Source: Aalborgiella sp040079635
GTDB taxonomy: Bacteria; Pseudomonadota; Gammaproteobacteria; Burkholderiales; Burkholderiaceae_C
Direction of reading: 5' to 3'
NCBI GenBank assembly: GCA_040079635.1
Contig: JBEBJY010000040.1
Span: 1-23,850, forward strand
Length of the DNA stretch: 23,850 nt
Both the position numbers and the translations under genes were made by a program. The notes under the pieces are model-generated. The model was not told the origin of the DNA and searched no databases. It saw only the letters and a list, made by a program, of their open reading frames with translations. Shown one piece after another: positions 22,707-23,850 of this stretch (position 1 is the first letter of the stretch; each line of letters opens with the position of its first letter).

Positions 22707-22770
22707 GTCATTCCCGCGAAGGCGGGAATCCACGCGAACCACCATGGATTCCCGCCTTCGCGGGAAAGAC
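22707..22770. repeat. REP/BIME-like double palindrome between hpnD and hpnE
   Basis: Two 26-base arms, 22707-22732 and 22745-22770, are inverted copies with a single mismatch; the loop is 12 bases. Each arm contains its own mini-hairpin TTCCCGC-GAAG-GCGGGAA (second arm as its mirror TTCCCGC-CTTC-GCGGGAA). This is the classic layout of paired REP units, and the arm sequence is of a kind I recall as widespread in proteobacteria. It fills most of the 95-base gap between the hpnD stop and hpnE start, and has no T-run, so it is more likely an mRNA-stability or processing element than a terminator. Confidence 0.85.
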
Positions 22771-22780
22771 GGATGAGCTT

Positions 22781-23641
22781 TCAAACTTTGCCAAGTGCTT
22801 GCACTTTCCAAGCCAGCCACATTTTGCGCAGAGGGGTGAGTTTGATCCGTTGGCTCATCACCGCAAAGTTATCGCGCTCAATCTCGCGCAGCAAGCTGCG
22901 GTAAATACTTGCCATCATCAAGCCAGGTTTTTGGGTGCGAAAGTCAGCTGGCGGCAGCATCTGCATAGCTTCGTCATACAAACCGTGCGCCCGTTGCGCT
23001 TGAAAGGTCATCAAAGCGGCAAATCGGGGCTGAAAATCGGGTTGCACCGTTTTTGCATCGTATTTCAGCAGCTCATGCGCTTTCACATCAAACTGCTGCA
23101 GCTCGTTCATAGGCAGGTAAATTCGCCCCCGCCGCGCGTCTTCACCCACGTCGCGGATGATGTTGGTCAGCTGAAAAGCCTGTCCTAACTTGTGCGCATA
23201 TTCCGTCGTTTTAGGGTCAGTCTGCCCAAAAATCTTAGCCGCCACCTCGCCCACCACACCGGCGACCAAGTGGCAATAGCGCTGTAAATTGGGGTAATCC
23301 AAGTAGCGAGATTGGTTCAAATCCATCTGGCAGCCGTCAATAACAGCCTGCAAATGCCGCTCTTCAATGCCATAAGTCGCACAAAGCGGCATCAATGCCT
23401 TCATCACAGGGTGCGATGGATTACCTTTAAACGATTTAGACACTTCGGCCGCCCACCAAGCCAGCTTTGTAGCCGCCACGCCCGGGTCCACCATCTCGTC
23501 CACCACATCGTCCACCTCTCGGCAAAACGCATAAAACGCCGTAATCGCCGCGCGGCGGGGCTTGGGTAGGAACAGAAAAGCGTAATAAAAACTGCTGCCA
23601 GAAGCGGCAGCTTTCTCTTGGACGTATTGCTCAGGGGTCAT
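22781..23641 (-). CDS. hpnD: Presqualene diphosphate synthase HpnD
   Basis: A 286-residue head-to-head prenyl synthase that condenses two farnesyl diphosphates to presqualene diphosphate. Both aspartate-rich motifs are intact: CREVDDVVDE (D44-D48) and LTNIIRDVGEDARRGRIYLP (D164, D168). SSFYYAFLFLPKPRRAAITA at the N-terminus and VAGVVGEVAAKIFG in the middle are typical of HpnD rather than of phytoene synthase, though the families are related. The length matches. HpnE follows on the same strand. No hpnC gene, the usual third partner, is seen in the remaining 209 bases upstream. The ribosome binding site is weak. Confidence 0.88.
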   Translation of the reverse strand: MTPEQYVQEKAAASGSSFYYAFLFLPKPRRAAITAFYAFCREVDDVVDEMVDPGVAATKLAWWAAEVSKSFKGNPSHPVMKALMPLCATYGIEERHLQAVIDGCQMDLNQSRYLDYPNLQRYCHLVAGVVGEVAAKIFGQTDPKTTEYAHKLGQAFQLTNIIRDVGEDARRGRIYLPMNELQQFDVKAHELLKYDAKTVQPDFQPRFAALMTFQAQRAHGLYDEAMQMLPPADFRTQKPGLMMASIYRSLLREIERDNFAVMSQRIKLTPLRKMWLAWKVQALGKV

Positions 23642-23762
23642 GGGCAGTATTGTTACATTGAAATATTAAAAATTAAGCCCCAATTTCTTTACCTCTGCTG
23701 GTAGAAGCTTCACTCGACCGCCAACCGTCAAATGAAAGCTCCCCTTTCACCCTGTATAGACA

Positions 23763-23801
23763 GGAGACATAGGTAACAGGTGTGCGGGGACATGGGTAAC
23801 A
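23763..23801. mobile_element. Probable relic end of an IS481-like insertion sequence
   Basis: Two direct copies of a 16-base word, GGAGACATAGGTAACA (23763-23778) and GGGGACATGGGTAACA (23786-23801), 14 of 16 bases the same, are spaced at 23 bases. Their reverse complement, starting TGTTACCCATGTC, is of the kind I recall from ends of IS481-family elements. No transposase is recognisable in 23642-23850: only short open stretches, one on the minus strand ending KLLPAEVKKLGLNF. The element is therefore either a remnant or the edge of one continuing beyond the window. The rest of this 209-base end holds nothing else that I can identify. Confidence 0.4.
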
Positions 23802-23850
23802 CCGAGGTTTTTAGTTTAATTCAAACACTAAGCTGCTAAATGCAGGCTAC

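Noticed and set aside
22707..22770. Hairpin between hpnD and hpnE as a rho-independent terminator
   Set aside because: No T-run follows either arm, and the internal mini-palindromes fit a REP pair better.
1..23850. tRNA, rRNA or riboswitch genes
   Set aside because: No cloverleaf-like GTTCRA-containing segment, rRNA core or known riboswitch core was noticed in the gaps, all of which are short.

Overview
The window looks like a betaproteobacterial chromosome, most likely Burkholderiales/Comamonadaceae. The reasons are the order nuoHIJKLMN - DUF2818 - NUDIX hydrolase - DUF1178, the linked hpnD/hpnE pair, a ferrochelatase of the proteobacterial type, and a short dispersed repeat resembling ones I recall from that family. 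No taxonomic search was possible, so this is inference from gene order and protein motifs.

Layout. (1) 1-8988, + strand: distal half of the respiratory complex I operon (nuoH cut by the window edge, then nuoI, J, K, L, M, N), followed without a clear terminator by a small DUF2818 membrane protein, a NUDIX ADP-sugar pyrophosphatase whose GTG start overlaps the DUF2818 stop, and a DUF1178 zinc-ribbon-like protein. (2) 8997-10325, - strand: glutamate dehydrogenase, convergent with the operon. (3) 10326-13678: a visibly GC-richer block with a CadC/ToxR-type winged-helix regulator carrying a membrane segment and TPR tail, a secreted cupin and a periplasmic cytochrome c'-like protein. (4) 13679-15349, - strand: a LapA-like membrane protein and an acetylpolyamine amidohydrolase/histone-deacetylase-family enzyme. 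(5) 15382-17677: an accessory patch with a DUF1801 gene broken by a stop codon, a small antitoxin-like protein, a Phd/PIN toxin-antitoxin pair and a NYN/PIN-like nuclease with a lysine-rich histone-H1-like linker. (6) 17697-20767, - strand: an MsbA-like ABC exporter and ferrochelatase hemH. (7) 20850-21251: a small secreted PepSY-like protein. (8) 21255-23641, - strand: hpnE and hpnD of squalene synthesis, separated by a large REP-like hairpin. The right edge (23642-23850) holds what looks like a relic insertion-sequence end.

The most interesting signal is a roughly 45-bp repeat present in at least five copies (10506, 15382, 17633, 18420, 21780), all in the same orientation. Three copies are intergenic. 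Two lie inside genes (the ABC exporter and hpnE) and are read through in the same frame, giving nearly the same peptide, ALAGV-x-x-A-x-SA. In that frame all three intergenic copies carry a stop codon at one fixed position (TGA, TGA, TAA), while both coding copies have a sense codon there. This resembles in concept the protein-embedded palindromic elements of Rickettsia. Intergenic copies also sit at or near the edges of the two accessory patches, which suggests that the element marks or promotes insertion junctions.
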